Of a stretch of 32,618 bases of DNA, positions 7,535-15,435 are shown one piece after another. Position 1 is the stretch's first letter. Every line of letters begins with the position of its first letter. The stretch covers positions 1-32,618 of the forward strand of contig JBAXGN010000084.1 in NCBI GenBank assembly GCA_037139415.1. The letters run 5' to 3'. The notes beneath the pieces were generated by a model that did not search any database, was not told the origin of the DNA, and worked only from the letters and a program-made list of their open reading frames with translations. The position numbers and the translations under genes are program-made. This DNA comes from Verrucomicrobiota bacterium. GTDB taxonomy: Bacteria; Verrucomicrobiota; Verrucomicrobiia; Limisphaerales; Fontisphaeraceae.

Positions 7535-9805
7535 TCAGAATGAATACCTTGCAACGAGAGGCACCCAGGTGCCAAGCAATTTCTGTTCTGGTTTAGCCCA
7601 ATCCTGAAGGTCCACTTGATTAAGTCCGTGGGCTAATTCGTTCCATTCTTCCAATGTGGTTGTATCTTCATACTTCGCTGAAAGAGCCTTCAAGTCTCCT
7701 TCTGATAATTGCCACTGAGAAGGCGAAGTCTCTAACAACCAAAGCAGCCATGGCCTAGCCAGTGCGGGAAAAGCTGAGCTTACAGCAAGTAACAGCATGG
7801 GGCAGCGATAAACTCCTGCAACATCTTCCGTCCCAAGGAAATTCGTCCATTCAATTTCACGCACACCCACGCGAATCAGACAATAGGTATTGGCTAGGCG
7901 CTTAACGGCTCGCGGGGTTTGGAAAAATGGTTGGAACCGGTGCATTTCGGAAATTTCTTTTTCAGATAAAACCAAACGTTTAGGATCCGATACCATATTG
8001 TCTGGTTTATCGGGTGTTCTTTTAATGTCCTCTATTGGTTTTAAAGGTGTTGACTCCAAAGTGGACGAGGTCTTGGGAAGAGTATTTTCGGTGAGCACGG
8101 GAGCGGGTTTAATTTGCTGGTGATCCGATTCATTTGCCGTGTTAGACGTGGTGGAACCCGTCCCGACTTGTGGCGCTGGCGGGAATACAGTATTGGTCCC
8201 TAGAGCAACAGGTTCAATTTCTGATGGTGTGCCTGGTTTTTCGTAATTAGTTACGGAAAGAGTTGCCTTGGAGCGCAATAAATTATTAATGAGGGTATCA
8301 AATCCATCTTTTTCGAGCCGCGGTAAATAGAACGGTACCTGGAAAATCTTTTCCAGGTAGTCGTGGGGTGTGGCGGGTCTACCAACCCGTCGATGATCTT
8401 GAGAGCCATTGGTCGCACCTCCCAATAAACGCGGATATTTATCCAACAAACTCTGCCGTAACCACCTTGGATCAACAGCCACAACCACCGCAAACAATGG
8501 AAATGCCAGAAGAAGATGCACAGCCTCTAATACCTCGATTACTCGCTCGGTCTGGCAGCGATCCAAATCATCAATATAAAGAACTATACGATCAATCTGT
8601 GGATAAAGATTGCTTTCTTGAGAGGGAAGCGCTCCCGAATCACTCCTTGAGGAGAGCAGTAAATTGCTTAGTTGCTCGAAGTCCTTCCTTATGAGGCTTA
8701 CCAGTTCCAGATGCCGCCGGTAATCGTCGGCCGAGGCGCGCGCCTTCAAAAAGCGCATCAACTGACGCCCCGGTGCCAGGTCTGCCAACTCGGCGTTAAT
8801 GGACTTAATCTTTTCCTCAGCTTCACTGAGGACATGCTGGGCAATTTCTTCTTCGTTTTTCCGGGAGGCTAGCAACTTTCGTTCCCCTTGTGCTTCATCC
8901 CGAGTTTCGCGATCGTTGCGTATTTTTTTAACTTCCGTATAAGCTTTCTCCAACTGGCATACTAACGAATTACCGGTTTTCACTTGAGCGGAAAGCCATG
9001 CTGAAAACAATCCAATGGCAGTTCCTGCTTGGACGACTGTTTTTCCAGCGCCATCAAGTAAATCCTTAATAGGCTGCCAGCCATGTATTGAAAGCCATCC
9101 AATTCCAATGGGTGCGGTTATGGCTACAACCAAAAGCATATAACGCCTCCAACATTTTGGCCCCGTTAGCACTGCCCAGGTTATGGTTTGAATTCGTCCT
9201 TGCAATGATTTCAATTCGGTCACCCGCTTTTCAAGTTCATCAAAGGATGTTTTCAGTTTTGGTAACCCAAGAGAATCTGCCATATCTTGTAACTGCTTAT
9301 GCAGTGTGGCATCCTTCGTTATTAAAATCCCAAGATCGTCCAGCAACTCTCGTACTTTATTCTCTTGCTTGACCCTTTGCATGGTCGCTTCGCGCAATTC
9401 GTCCTCCGCCTTGACCCGGGCAGCTTTAGCTCTTTCAAGGGCTTCTCTAGCTTCGGCTGCTAAAGCACTTTGGTTGGTCAGATCTTCCCTTAACTTTGCG
9501 ACCCTGGCTTTTGAAGCCTCACCCTTGTCCTTTTCCAAATGTTGAAAAAGCTGATCGAATATCTCACACACCAAATTCGCCCATAGATTCGTATCTAAAT
9601 AATGCCAGGCATTAAACCGTATTTGCACAATCCGGGAGTAAAAAACCTCACCGGGATGTTTTGACAAATCGTCAAGCCTTTCGTCGAGCAAATCAATGAA
9701 ATGGGTTTTACCAGCACCCCACGCGCCGAATAATCCTATTGAAAGGGGCATGTAGGTGTCCTTGGCCGCAATGAGCTGTGCAAGGTGTTGCGCATAGACC
9801 CTCAC
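7535..9805 (-). CDS. KAP-family P-loop NTPase with membrane segments
   Basis: Read from GTG at 9805, the protein has 756 residues. It has Walker A GLFGAWGAGKT (about 25-35), the KAP-typical RFNAWHY (63-69) and Walker B IVLYIDDLDRC (407-417) followed by VVAVDPRWL. A long insertion between them holds heptad-rich helices (about 92-205 and 284-345) around two hydrophobic segments (about 222-241 and 255-273), as in membrane KAP ATPases such as the PifA group. A low-complexity linker follows at about 490-590. KAP NTPases are recurrent phage-exclusion proteins. The GTG start is doubtful: the same frame is open and protein-like (FIPDRTVYGPRVPG and more) up to 10078 with no ATG, GTG or TTG. The gene is therefore probably the 3' part of a frameshifted SLOG-KAP fusion. 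Confidence 0.85.
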   Translation of the reverse strand: MRVYAQHLAQLIAAKDTYMPLSIGLFGAWGAGKTHFIDLLDERLDDLSKHPGEVFYSRIVQIRFNAWHYLDTNLWANLVCEIFDQLFQHLEKDKGEASKARVAKLREDLTNQSALAAEAREALERAKAARVKAEDELREATMQRVKQENKVRELLDDLGILITKDATLHKQLQDMADSLGLPKLKTSFDELEKRVTELKSLQGRIQTITWAVLTGPKCWRRYMLLVVAITAPIGIGWLSIHGWQPIKDLLDGAGKTVVQAGTAIGLFSAWLSAQVKTGNSLVCQLEKAYTEVKKIRNDRETRDEAQGERKLLASRKNEEEIAQHVLSEAEEKIKSINAELADLAPGRQLMRFLKARASADDYRRHLELVSLIRKDFEQLSNLLLSSRSDSGALPSQESNLYPQIDRIVLYIDDLDRCQTERVIEVLEAVHLLLAFPLFAVVVAVDPRWLRQSLLDKYPRLLGGATNGSQDHRRVGRPATPHDYLEKIFQVPFYLPRLEKDGFDTLINNLLRSKATLSVTNYEKPGTPSEIEPVALGTNTVFPPAPQVGTGSTTSNTANESDHQQIKPAPVLTENTLPKTSSTLESTPLKPIEDIKRTPDKPDNMVSDPKRLVLSEKEISEMHRFQPFFQTPRAVKRLANTYCLIRVGVREIEWTNFLGTEDVAGVYRCPMLLLAVSSAFPALARPWLLWLLETSPSQWQLSEGDLKALSAKYEDTTTLEEWNELAHGLNQVDLQDWAKPEQKLLGTWVPLVARYSF

Positions 9806-10046
9806 ACCAAGGGAATCATCCAGGGGTAAACCTGGTACACGCGGCCCATATACGGTGCGATCCGGAATAAATGCCGCAAAAGTGCTTTCGTAATTATTTT
9901 GCGGAGTATTAGGTTGCGGCCGATGGCTGTGCAGATATCGGGTTACACTTTCGGCAATTTCGTGAAAAGCTTCATCCTGACGCGCAACTTCAAGTGCGCG
10001 GTCAACTTCGACTGGATTGAACGGACCAGTAAATAGGAAAATTTCC
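9806..10046 (-). other. Coding extension of the KAP frame overlapping the SLOG gene 3' end; probable frameshift
   Basis: The KAP frame stays open upstream to a TGA at 10079-10081 and encodes natural-looking protein (FNPVEVDRALEVARQ, then DEAFHEIAESVTRYLHSH, then FIPDRTVYGP). No ATG, GTG or TTG occurs in this stretch. Over the same bases the SLOG frame turns into a K/R/L-rich tail (KLRVRMKLFTKLPKV) that does not look like its preceding helical repeats. The switch point lies near the A4/T3 run at 10036-10046 and corresponds to a -1 (or +2) shift. No canonical slippery heptamer is in the right phase, so a single-base indel, real or a sequencing error, is more likely than programmed frameshifting. 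Confidence 0.6.
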
Positions 10047-11478
10047 GAGCTGCATTGTCGTTTGAATCCCTGGCGACCTCAAGTAACAGTCGAATTACTT
10101 TTTCCAGTCCGATCGAGCCAGTGAGTATTCTTGTGGCATCATGGGCTATGCGGGGCTGACATAGCGCATACAGAACGTCATAGGAAAGTGATTCTCCCTG
10201 CCGGGATTTATCCAGCAAAAGGCAGAGGTCCTCGATTAGCTCTGGTATGGGAATTATGCGAAGCACCCTCAGCACACTCCAAACATCTTTAAACTTTTCT
10301 GATTTTAATTGCGTTTTTAAACTTTGGAGTATATCTGAATTATCCTTTCTCGAAATTACTCTGGCTAAAGTTGCAACTTCTAAACCGGGATCGGTAATGC
10401 TTTTTTCAACTGCTCTGGATAGATACGAGACCTTTCGTTGATAAAGGCCCGCGAGTGTCCAAAACCGTACATTAACATTCGGTTCCTTTGCAACATCAAG
10501 ATGGGTCAAGATAAGGTTGCGGTTCAATTCCTCCTCGGGATCAGCCCAAATAATGCAGCTAAGCATCCAGGACCGAATGGAGGGCAACAACTTCTTATCT
10601 CTTTCCGCCACCACGGTATCTGCCTCAAATTGCGGTCCAAAACGATCCGTAATTTCTTGCCGCAGTCGTCCAGCTAGAACATGTTTATCATCAGTACTGT
10701 AACCTATTATATCAGTGAGTAAATCAGCTCGTTGTTTTTCATTACCATCCACCAGAACACGGACGATGCTGTCGAATCGGCTATCGACAGGGGACTCGAA
10801 ACGATGAATTTCTGGTTTTATTATATCAGCACCAAGAGAGAAATGAAGTTTGAGAAGGCGAACAATGTCACTCGCCACAGCTGGCATTTCGTTTTTCAAA
10901 CTTTCGTAATCTTCCCGAGTAATGCCTGCAATTGGGTTAACACCCCAATTCTCCAAAATACGCGAATAAAACTTATTAGCATCTTTATGCCCGCTAGCGC
11001 TTGTGCCGGCAACAGGGAGGACTGGCTTTCTTAATCGCAATGCCATTTCCCCGGTCTTCAAGGTGCCACCCAAACCACCAAGCAAAACGACCGCGTCAGC
11101 CTTCTCAATTGACATTTGCCAGGCTTCGCCGTCTGTAGGCGCAGTAACATGCTGACCACCATGAAACTCCGGGGCGTCTCCTTCTTTCATGCATTGGATA
11201 AGCCGGGAGGAAAGCGGCGTATCTGCTTTTAGCTTTTCTGCAAAAGCTTTCGCTACAAAATAATCCACCCCAGGCCATCCACCAGTTACCAGTCCAAAGT
11301 CGGCTTCAGCTAACTCTTGGCCGAACTGCTCACATGTTTTCACGAGTTTATCCGATAATCGTCTGCCAGAGCCGGCGACTAATATCCATCGGCGAACGTT
11401 GGAAATGCCTAAGGCCCCAGGCGGTGGAAGATTTGCGACTTTAGGTTTTTCCTCCGGATTCATATCGTTAGAATTCAT
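9943..11478 (-). CDS. SLOG-domain protein with HEAT-like helical C-terminal region
   Basis: This 511-residue frame has a Rossmann-like SLOG/LOG-family domain at about 30-212. Glycine motifs are VAGSGRRLSDKLV (34-46), GLVTGGWPGVDYFVAKAF (62-79) and VVLLGGLGGTLKTGEM (130-145). SLOG domains bind nucleotides or NAD-derived signals; in Thoeris ThsA the SLOG domain senses a cyclic ADP-ribose product made by TIR proteins. Residues 220-500 are all-helical and HEAT-like. The start at 11478 overlaps the stop of the methyltransferase-remnant frame (11468) by 11 bp. Together with the KAP gene it forms cassette 4, and the two were probably one polypeptide before a frameshift near 10040. A TIR-to-SLOG signal from neighbouring cassette 3 is a testable inference. 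Confidence 0.8.
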   Translation of the reverse strand: MNSNDMNPEEKPKVANLPPPGALGISNVRRWILVAGSGRRLSDKLVKTCEQFGQELAEADFGLVTGGWPGVDYFVAKAFAEKLKADTPLSSRLIQCMKEGDAPEFHGGQHVTAPTDGEAWQMSIEKADAVVLLGGLGGTLKTGEMALRLRKPVLPVAGTSASGHKDANKFYSRILENWGVNPIAGITREDYESLKNEMPAVASDIVRLLKLHFSLGADIIKPEIHRFESPVDSRFDSIVRVLVDGNEKQRADLLTDIIGYSTDDKHVLAGRLRQEITDRFGPQFEADTVVAERDKKLLPSIRSWMLSCIIWADPEEELNRNLILTHLDVAKEPNVNVRFWTLAGLYQRKVSYLSRAVEKSITDPGLEVATLARVISRKDNSDILQSLKTQLKSEKFKDVWSVLRVLRIIPIPELIEDLCLLLDKSRQGESLSYDVLYALCQPRIAHDATRILTGSIGLEKVIRLLLEVARDSNDNAARKFSYLLVRSIQSKLTAHLKLRVRMKLFTKLPKV

Positions 11479-11689
11479 GCCTTGTTCCTTTCTTTCGCTT
11501 GTCCCAGTAGGGGGCGTGCTTTTTGGTGAACGCGGTAAGCCCGATGGATTGTAACTCGTCGAAGGTGGTGAGGCATTGGCGTGGAGCGTCTTTGTAGCTG
11601 GAGTGACTTAAGGCGTGCGCGTATTGGTCGCCCGTGTTGGGACGAGCCGCAATTGTGCTGCCTTGGGCGATGATGGGACTAAGGCTCAT
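11468..11689 (-). pseudogene. Junction 3 scar: helicase start codons fused to methyltransferase C-terminal fragment
   Basis: A 73-codon open frame starts ATGAGCCT, giving MSLSPI, like the intact helicase (MSLNPI). After a short linker it becomes a piece of methyltransferase C-terminus: DQYAHALS, HSSYKDAPRQCL and FDELQSIGLTAFTKKHAPYW. The intact methyltransferase has the same order at about 28602-28745; 38 of 43 aligned residues match, with one in-frame three-residue deletion. The frame overlaps the stop of the upstream STAND gene by ATGA and overlaps the SLOG start by 11 bp. It carries no complete domain, so I read it as a recombination scar between cassettes 3 and 4. It could still be translated and may couple translation of its neighbours. 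Confidence 0.8.
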
Positions 11690-14079
11690 AGGTGCGTACG
11701 GAAAATGATCTTTTTCGCGGCGGCAAGTTCTTTATCGCGGCGGTGATAGCCGCAATCGTGGATGAGTTTCTCGGCGGTAGCGAGGTCAGTCTGTGGGTTC
11801 TCCCAGGGATACGCTTTCTCGCTGAAAAACAGATGCGCACGGCTTATGTGAATGTCGGCCAAGTGCAGGCGCATGCGACTTGGGGCGGCGATTTCCCAGG
11901 CTTTGTTTAACGCCATCGCAGCAGCATCCATAGTACGCACAAAGCAATAACATTCAGCCAGCGCCAAATAAACACGAGGTTGTTCAAGTAAAATCCCAGC
12001 ACCCTGTTGAAAACAACCGAGAGCGTTTTGTAACATTTGAATCGCGCGCTCAACTTGCTTGGGCTTATTACTTAACCGCCCTTGTGCAAATAAAGCCCTT
12101 CCAAGACACCAGTTTAGCATTCCACAGTAAATATTTTCACGCTCGGGTGGCTTTCGCAGAATGTTAAGCATTGTTTCCGCCTCACGTTGTATTTCCGCGT
12201 ATTTCTTTTTTGTCTCAAGAAACATGCACCAACGAATCACCGAGGTCGCAAGTCGATTCCGATCAGAACTGTTAGCGCACTGACGACGCAACTTGTTCAC
12301 CACTTTAAAATATTCCTCTGCAGTGGCCAAATCTCCCGTCTGAATAAAGAGGTGCGCGTATATTGATCTATTATTCATTCTCAAGGACTGGTCTTTGCTT
12401 TTGTCGGCATATCCAATGCCCTTCTCTGCAAACTTAAATGCTTTGGGTAATTCACCCTGAAATGAGTACACGACAGAAAGCATGCCAGCAACAATGGCGC
12501 TTTGAGAATAGTTTCGCATTTTGCTGAAAACCGAAAGTGCCGCTTCAAAACATTTACTGGCTTCTGGCAGTTTCACAAGCGCGCGAAGACAGTAGCCAGT
12601 GTTTAAGAGTACGGTGGCACGGGAGGAGTCTTGAAGGCCTGCCTTTGGAATCCAGTTTGGCCCCCACTCGTCAAAAAAGCCGCGCATCGCAGCTAAGGTC
12701 GAGGAAAAACCGCCAAGCTTTGTTGTGCTATAATAAGCTTCCCCACGTTGAATGCGCTTCAGATACAATTCTCTTAACGCCTTTTCATGACCACCTGCAT
12801 GGCATGCGTGCGTCACAGCTTGGTAAAGTGGTTGCAGATCGTCGAGGGTTGGCTGTGGTTTGTCTGGCGTATTGTCCCTGAGATATTCGTAGAGTCGGTG
12901 GTGGGCCAGGCACCATGCATCTGGATACTTCGTTCGGAATTGTTCTGCGAAGAACTCGCGAATGAGCGGATGGGTGTCTAATGAGAATTGAGTTTCATCG
13001 ATCTTCTGAAAGGAGATGAGGCCGAGGTCGGAGATGGCAGAAAGGGTGATATTCCAGTCGTCGTCTCCCAAGTCAATCAGGGCTTCGGTCAAGCCGAGAA
13101 TTGCTGGCTCGCGACGTAACGCAGCAAGACAACCTGAATCTGCTGGGCGATCGAACAGGCCCAGCAGGCGCAATACGGCGAGCATTCGGAGACCGTCTTT
13201 ACCACTCCGTTTAAACAATTTCACGTAGGATGCGATAACGCGAAAAGCATGACCGCCCTGGACTTGGCCGTCGGCCTGCCTGAACTTTATACGGTCGTGG
13301 TGACGAATATCGCCTCTGTGTGCCCGAGTAATATAAGTTCCCAACAAGTTTAGCGTAAGTGCGTGCCCGTTGACCTCGTGAACGAGCTGCATAAAGTCTT
13401 CCTTTGGTCCGTGAACACCAAGAGTTCTTAGTAGTGCGATTGCTTGGTCTGTGGAGAGTGAGGAGAGCTGTGGATAATTACCTTCTGCTTGTTCAAGCTC
13501 GCCAAGATAAGCAACGGTGTTATTCATCCATGGATCCAGATTAACGATGCCTACACGGGTCGTGACTATGCAAAGACCATGCATGGCCTGTTGAGCCAAA
13601 CATCGAAGGAAAATTGGGAGCGCATCATTCTCAGGAAGCATGCCGCCCAGTGTCTGTAAAGGTTCTAGGCCATCTAACACCAAAAGGCTTGGGCGAGCAA
13701 CGACATACTCAGCTAGTTTTGTCCCTTTGCTCTCGTAGGACGCCGGGCTGTTTGCGAGGTGTTTTCCGTCTTCCCCGCCAAAAAATGCAAGAGCGGCTGC
13801 GATAAATTGGTCGGAAGAACTGGCGTTATTAGTGTTTGTTCCTTGATCGTAAAAGGACCAGTCAAAGACACGCTCGCAACCTGGCCATGCGGAGGCCGCT
13901 CGACGTGCCATCCACTCGACAACGAGCGAAGTTTTTCCAGCACCACCCCATGCCACAATGGCTAGTATGTGCGTCTTGGGATCAACCCAAGCTTTATCGA
14001 GACGCTCTAGGTCGGCTTCACGACCAACGAAATGTTTCGCACCACGACGAAGGCGGGTGGGCGCAATTTGAGGGCTCAT
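11686..14079 (-). CDS. STAND (NB-ARC-like) ATPase with TPR-like C-terminal region, cassette 3
   Basis: This 797-residue protein has a Walker A AWGGAGKTS (43-51), Walker B SLLVLDGLEPL (131-141) and the STAND sensor CIVTTRVG (170-177). A winged-helix-like stretch follows, then C-terminal helical repeats of TPR type (about 450-790). STAND ATPases act as switches that oligomerise on sensing a phage component and activate an effector. No effector domain is fused; the effector is probably the TIR-EAD protein encoded 29 bp upstream. It is a close paralogue of the STAND in cassette 2: 42 of 56 residues match around the P-loop. Sequence upstream of the two starts is also similar (GTAGGC-CATCGGT). Its stop overlaps the remnant helicase start by ATGA. 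Confidence 0.87.
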   Translation of the reverse strand: MSPQIAPTRLRRGAKHFVGREADLERLDKAWVDPKTHILAIVAWGGAGKTSLVVEWMARRAASAWPGCERVFDWSFYDQGTNTNNASSSDQFIAAALAFFGGEDGKHLANSPASYESKGTKLAEYVVARPSLLVLDGLEPLQTLGGMLPENDALPIFLRCLAQQAMHGLCIVTTRVGIVNLDPWMNNTVAYLGELEQAEGNYPQLSSLSTDQAIALLRTLGVHGPKEDFMQLVHEVNGHALTLNLLGTYITRAHRGDIRHHDRIKFRQADGQVQGGHAFRVIASYVKLFKRSGKDGLRMLAVLRLLGLFDRPADSGCLAALRREPAILGLTEALIDLGDDDWNITLSAISDLGLISFQKIDETQFSLDTHPLIREFFAEQFRTKYPDAWCLAHHRLYEYLRDNTPDKPQPTLDDLQPLYQAVTHACHAGGHEKALRELYLKRIQRGEAYYSTTKLGGFSSTLAAMRGFFDEWGPNWIPKAGLQDSSRATVLLNTGYCLRALVKLPEASKCFEAALSVFSKMRNYSQSAIVAGMLSVVYSFQGELPKAFKFAEKGIGYADKSKDQSLRMNNRSIYAHLFIQTGDLATAEEYFKVVNKLRRQCANSSDRNRLATSVIRWCMFLETKKKYAEIQREAETMLNILRKPPERENIYCGMLNWCLGRALFAQGRLSNKPKQVERAIQMLQNALGCFQQGAGILLEQPRVYLALAECYCFVRTMDAAAMALNKAWEIAAPSRMRLHLADIHISRAHLFFSEKAYPWENPQTDLATAEKLIHDCGYHRRDKELAAAKKIIFRTHL

Positions 14080-14108
14080 CGGTGGAGCGCTGGAGGAAAC
14101 CGATGAGC

Positions 14109-15407
14109 CTACTGAGGGTTTACCAAATCGCTGCGGTCGGCGCAGATGCCGGCGATGACTTCGCCTAGTTTTGCTCGTTTGTTAGCGCGGTCGAGCAGTT
14201 CGATAACGCAGTCCACGAGAGGCCGTTGGGCCATGTCGTCTTCCATTTTGGTCTGAAAAAGATCAAACCAAATCGTGGCGATTTCAGTCCGACTCATCCG
14301 CTTTGTGATACGGCGTCGGAGTTCGCCCAGGGAAAGCGCAGCTAGCGTGGGGGCGCAGGGAACTGCTCCTGGGGGGAGCGTAGTGGATGTCGTCGTGGTC
14401 GTTGTCGTGGTGCCAAGACCAGCGGCGCTTTCGCCCTCCTGCTGGAGAACGGACAGTAACTTCCCAAGTCCGGCGGCGAAGTCCGTACGAAAATCGGCGT
14501 AGAGCCGGTCGCGAAGCAAGGTGGGAATGTCGCAGTCCTCAATTAGGACTGGGAGGACGGCGACGCCCTGGTTGGATATCTGCGCTATAAGGGCCGAGTT
14601 CAGTTCGACCTGTACCCACGGCGAAGTGACCGATGCCTTGGAGAGGACAATAACAAAATAGTCAGAATCCCTTAGGCCGCCAGAGATTTTGGAGACGATT
14701 GAATCGCCAATTTGGATTTCCTGCTCGTCGAGCCAAACGCTCAGTTTGTGCTTTTTTAGTTCGGCGACCAGTTTACGAACAAAGGGTTTATCCTTGCTTG
14801 AGTGGCTGATGAAGACACGCGGTTGGGTGGTTGCTTTCATAAATTGATGTCGTTGCCTACCGGGCAGATCATCCTCGATTCGAATGAACTTGTTCTCGGG
14901 GAGATTCTCTTGGGAACAAATCTGGTTCAGTTGGACAAGTTTCGCATAAGGATCACCGGCGAATTTCCTCAATGTACACGCCACAGTTGTTCGCCCGCAG
15001 TTGTCTCCCTTCAATATCCAATAAAGAGCCAATCGTCCGTGAAAGAGTTTTGCTCTAGCTGGCACGAGTGAGGGATCGCGGATTGTATAACTGGTGGGAA
15101 GGATGAGCACGAACATGATCCAAGGGATTCCGTGATTCAGTCCTTCGGACCAGCGATAACGGAGTTTGCCTAAATCATCCGGCACAGCATCGTGCGCAAC
15201 GTGAAGTCGGCTAACGTGTTCGGCCTGGAAAACGTAGGCCACACCTCCACCAACGGGTTGGAAGTTTTCGGGCTGTTGTTCTGGCTCCCACGCGACACGT
15301 AGGCGTTCCCCTATGGGGACCTCGATGTAGTAAAGGTCACCTTTCAGTTTGCCATCTGCAAATCGGGAATCGAAAATTACAAGTTCTGGAGGGTGTTCGG
15401 GAGCCAT
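14109..15407 (-). CDS. TIR-domain protein with C-terminal effector-associated (EAD-like) domain
   Basis: This 432-residue protein has an unrecognised N-terminal domain (1-190). A TIR domain follows at about 196-325 (RVFISHSSKDKPFV, WLDEQEIQIGDS, LSKASVTSPWVQVEL), with the candidate NADase glutamate Glu268. A linker with eight consecutive threonines (333-340) leads to a helical C-terminal domain (about 355-432) resembling the effector-associated domains that link effectors to STAND ATPases. TIR effectors in bacteria cleave NAD+ or make cyclic ADP-ribose signals. The likely partner is the STAND ATPase encoded directly downstream, which has no effector of its own. The gene starts 28 bp after the first TIR gene. 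EAD assignment is by helical pattern and context, and is less sure than TIR. Confidence 0.85.
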   Translation of the reverse strand: MAPEHPPELVIFDSRFADGKLKGDLYYIEVPIGERLRVAWEPEQQPENFQPVGGGVAYVFQAEHVSRLHVAHDAVPDDLGKLRYRWSEGLNHGIPWIMFVLILPTSYTIRDPSLVPARAKLFHGRLALYWILKGDNCGRTTVACTLRKFAGDPYAKLVQLNQICSQENLPENKFIRIEDDLPGRQRHQFMKATTQPRVFISHSSKDKPFVRKLVAELKKHKLSVWLDEQEIQIGDSIVSKISGGLRDSDYFVIVLSKASVTSPWVQVELNSALIAQISNQGVAVLPVLIEDCDIPTLLRDRLYADFRTDFAAGLGKLLSVLQQEGESAAGLGTTTTTTTTSTTLPPGAVPCAPTLAALSLGELRRRITKRMSRTEIATIWFDLFQTKMEDDMAQRPLVDCVIELLDRANKRAKLGEVIAGICADRSDLVNPQ

Positions 15408-15435
15408 AGTTAAAGCTTTTGTTAGAGGTTCAGGT

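Noticed and set aside
14378-14412. Short tandem repeat encoding eight threonines as a phase-variable tract
   Set aside because: The codons vary and the repeat unit is triplet-based, so length change would not switch the frame; it reads as a flexible linker between TIR and EAD-like domains.
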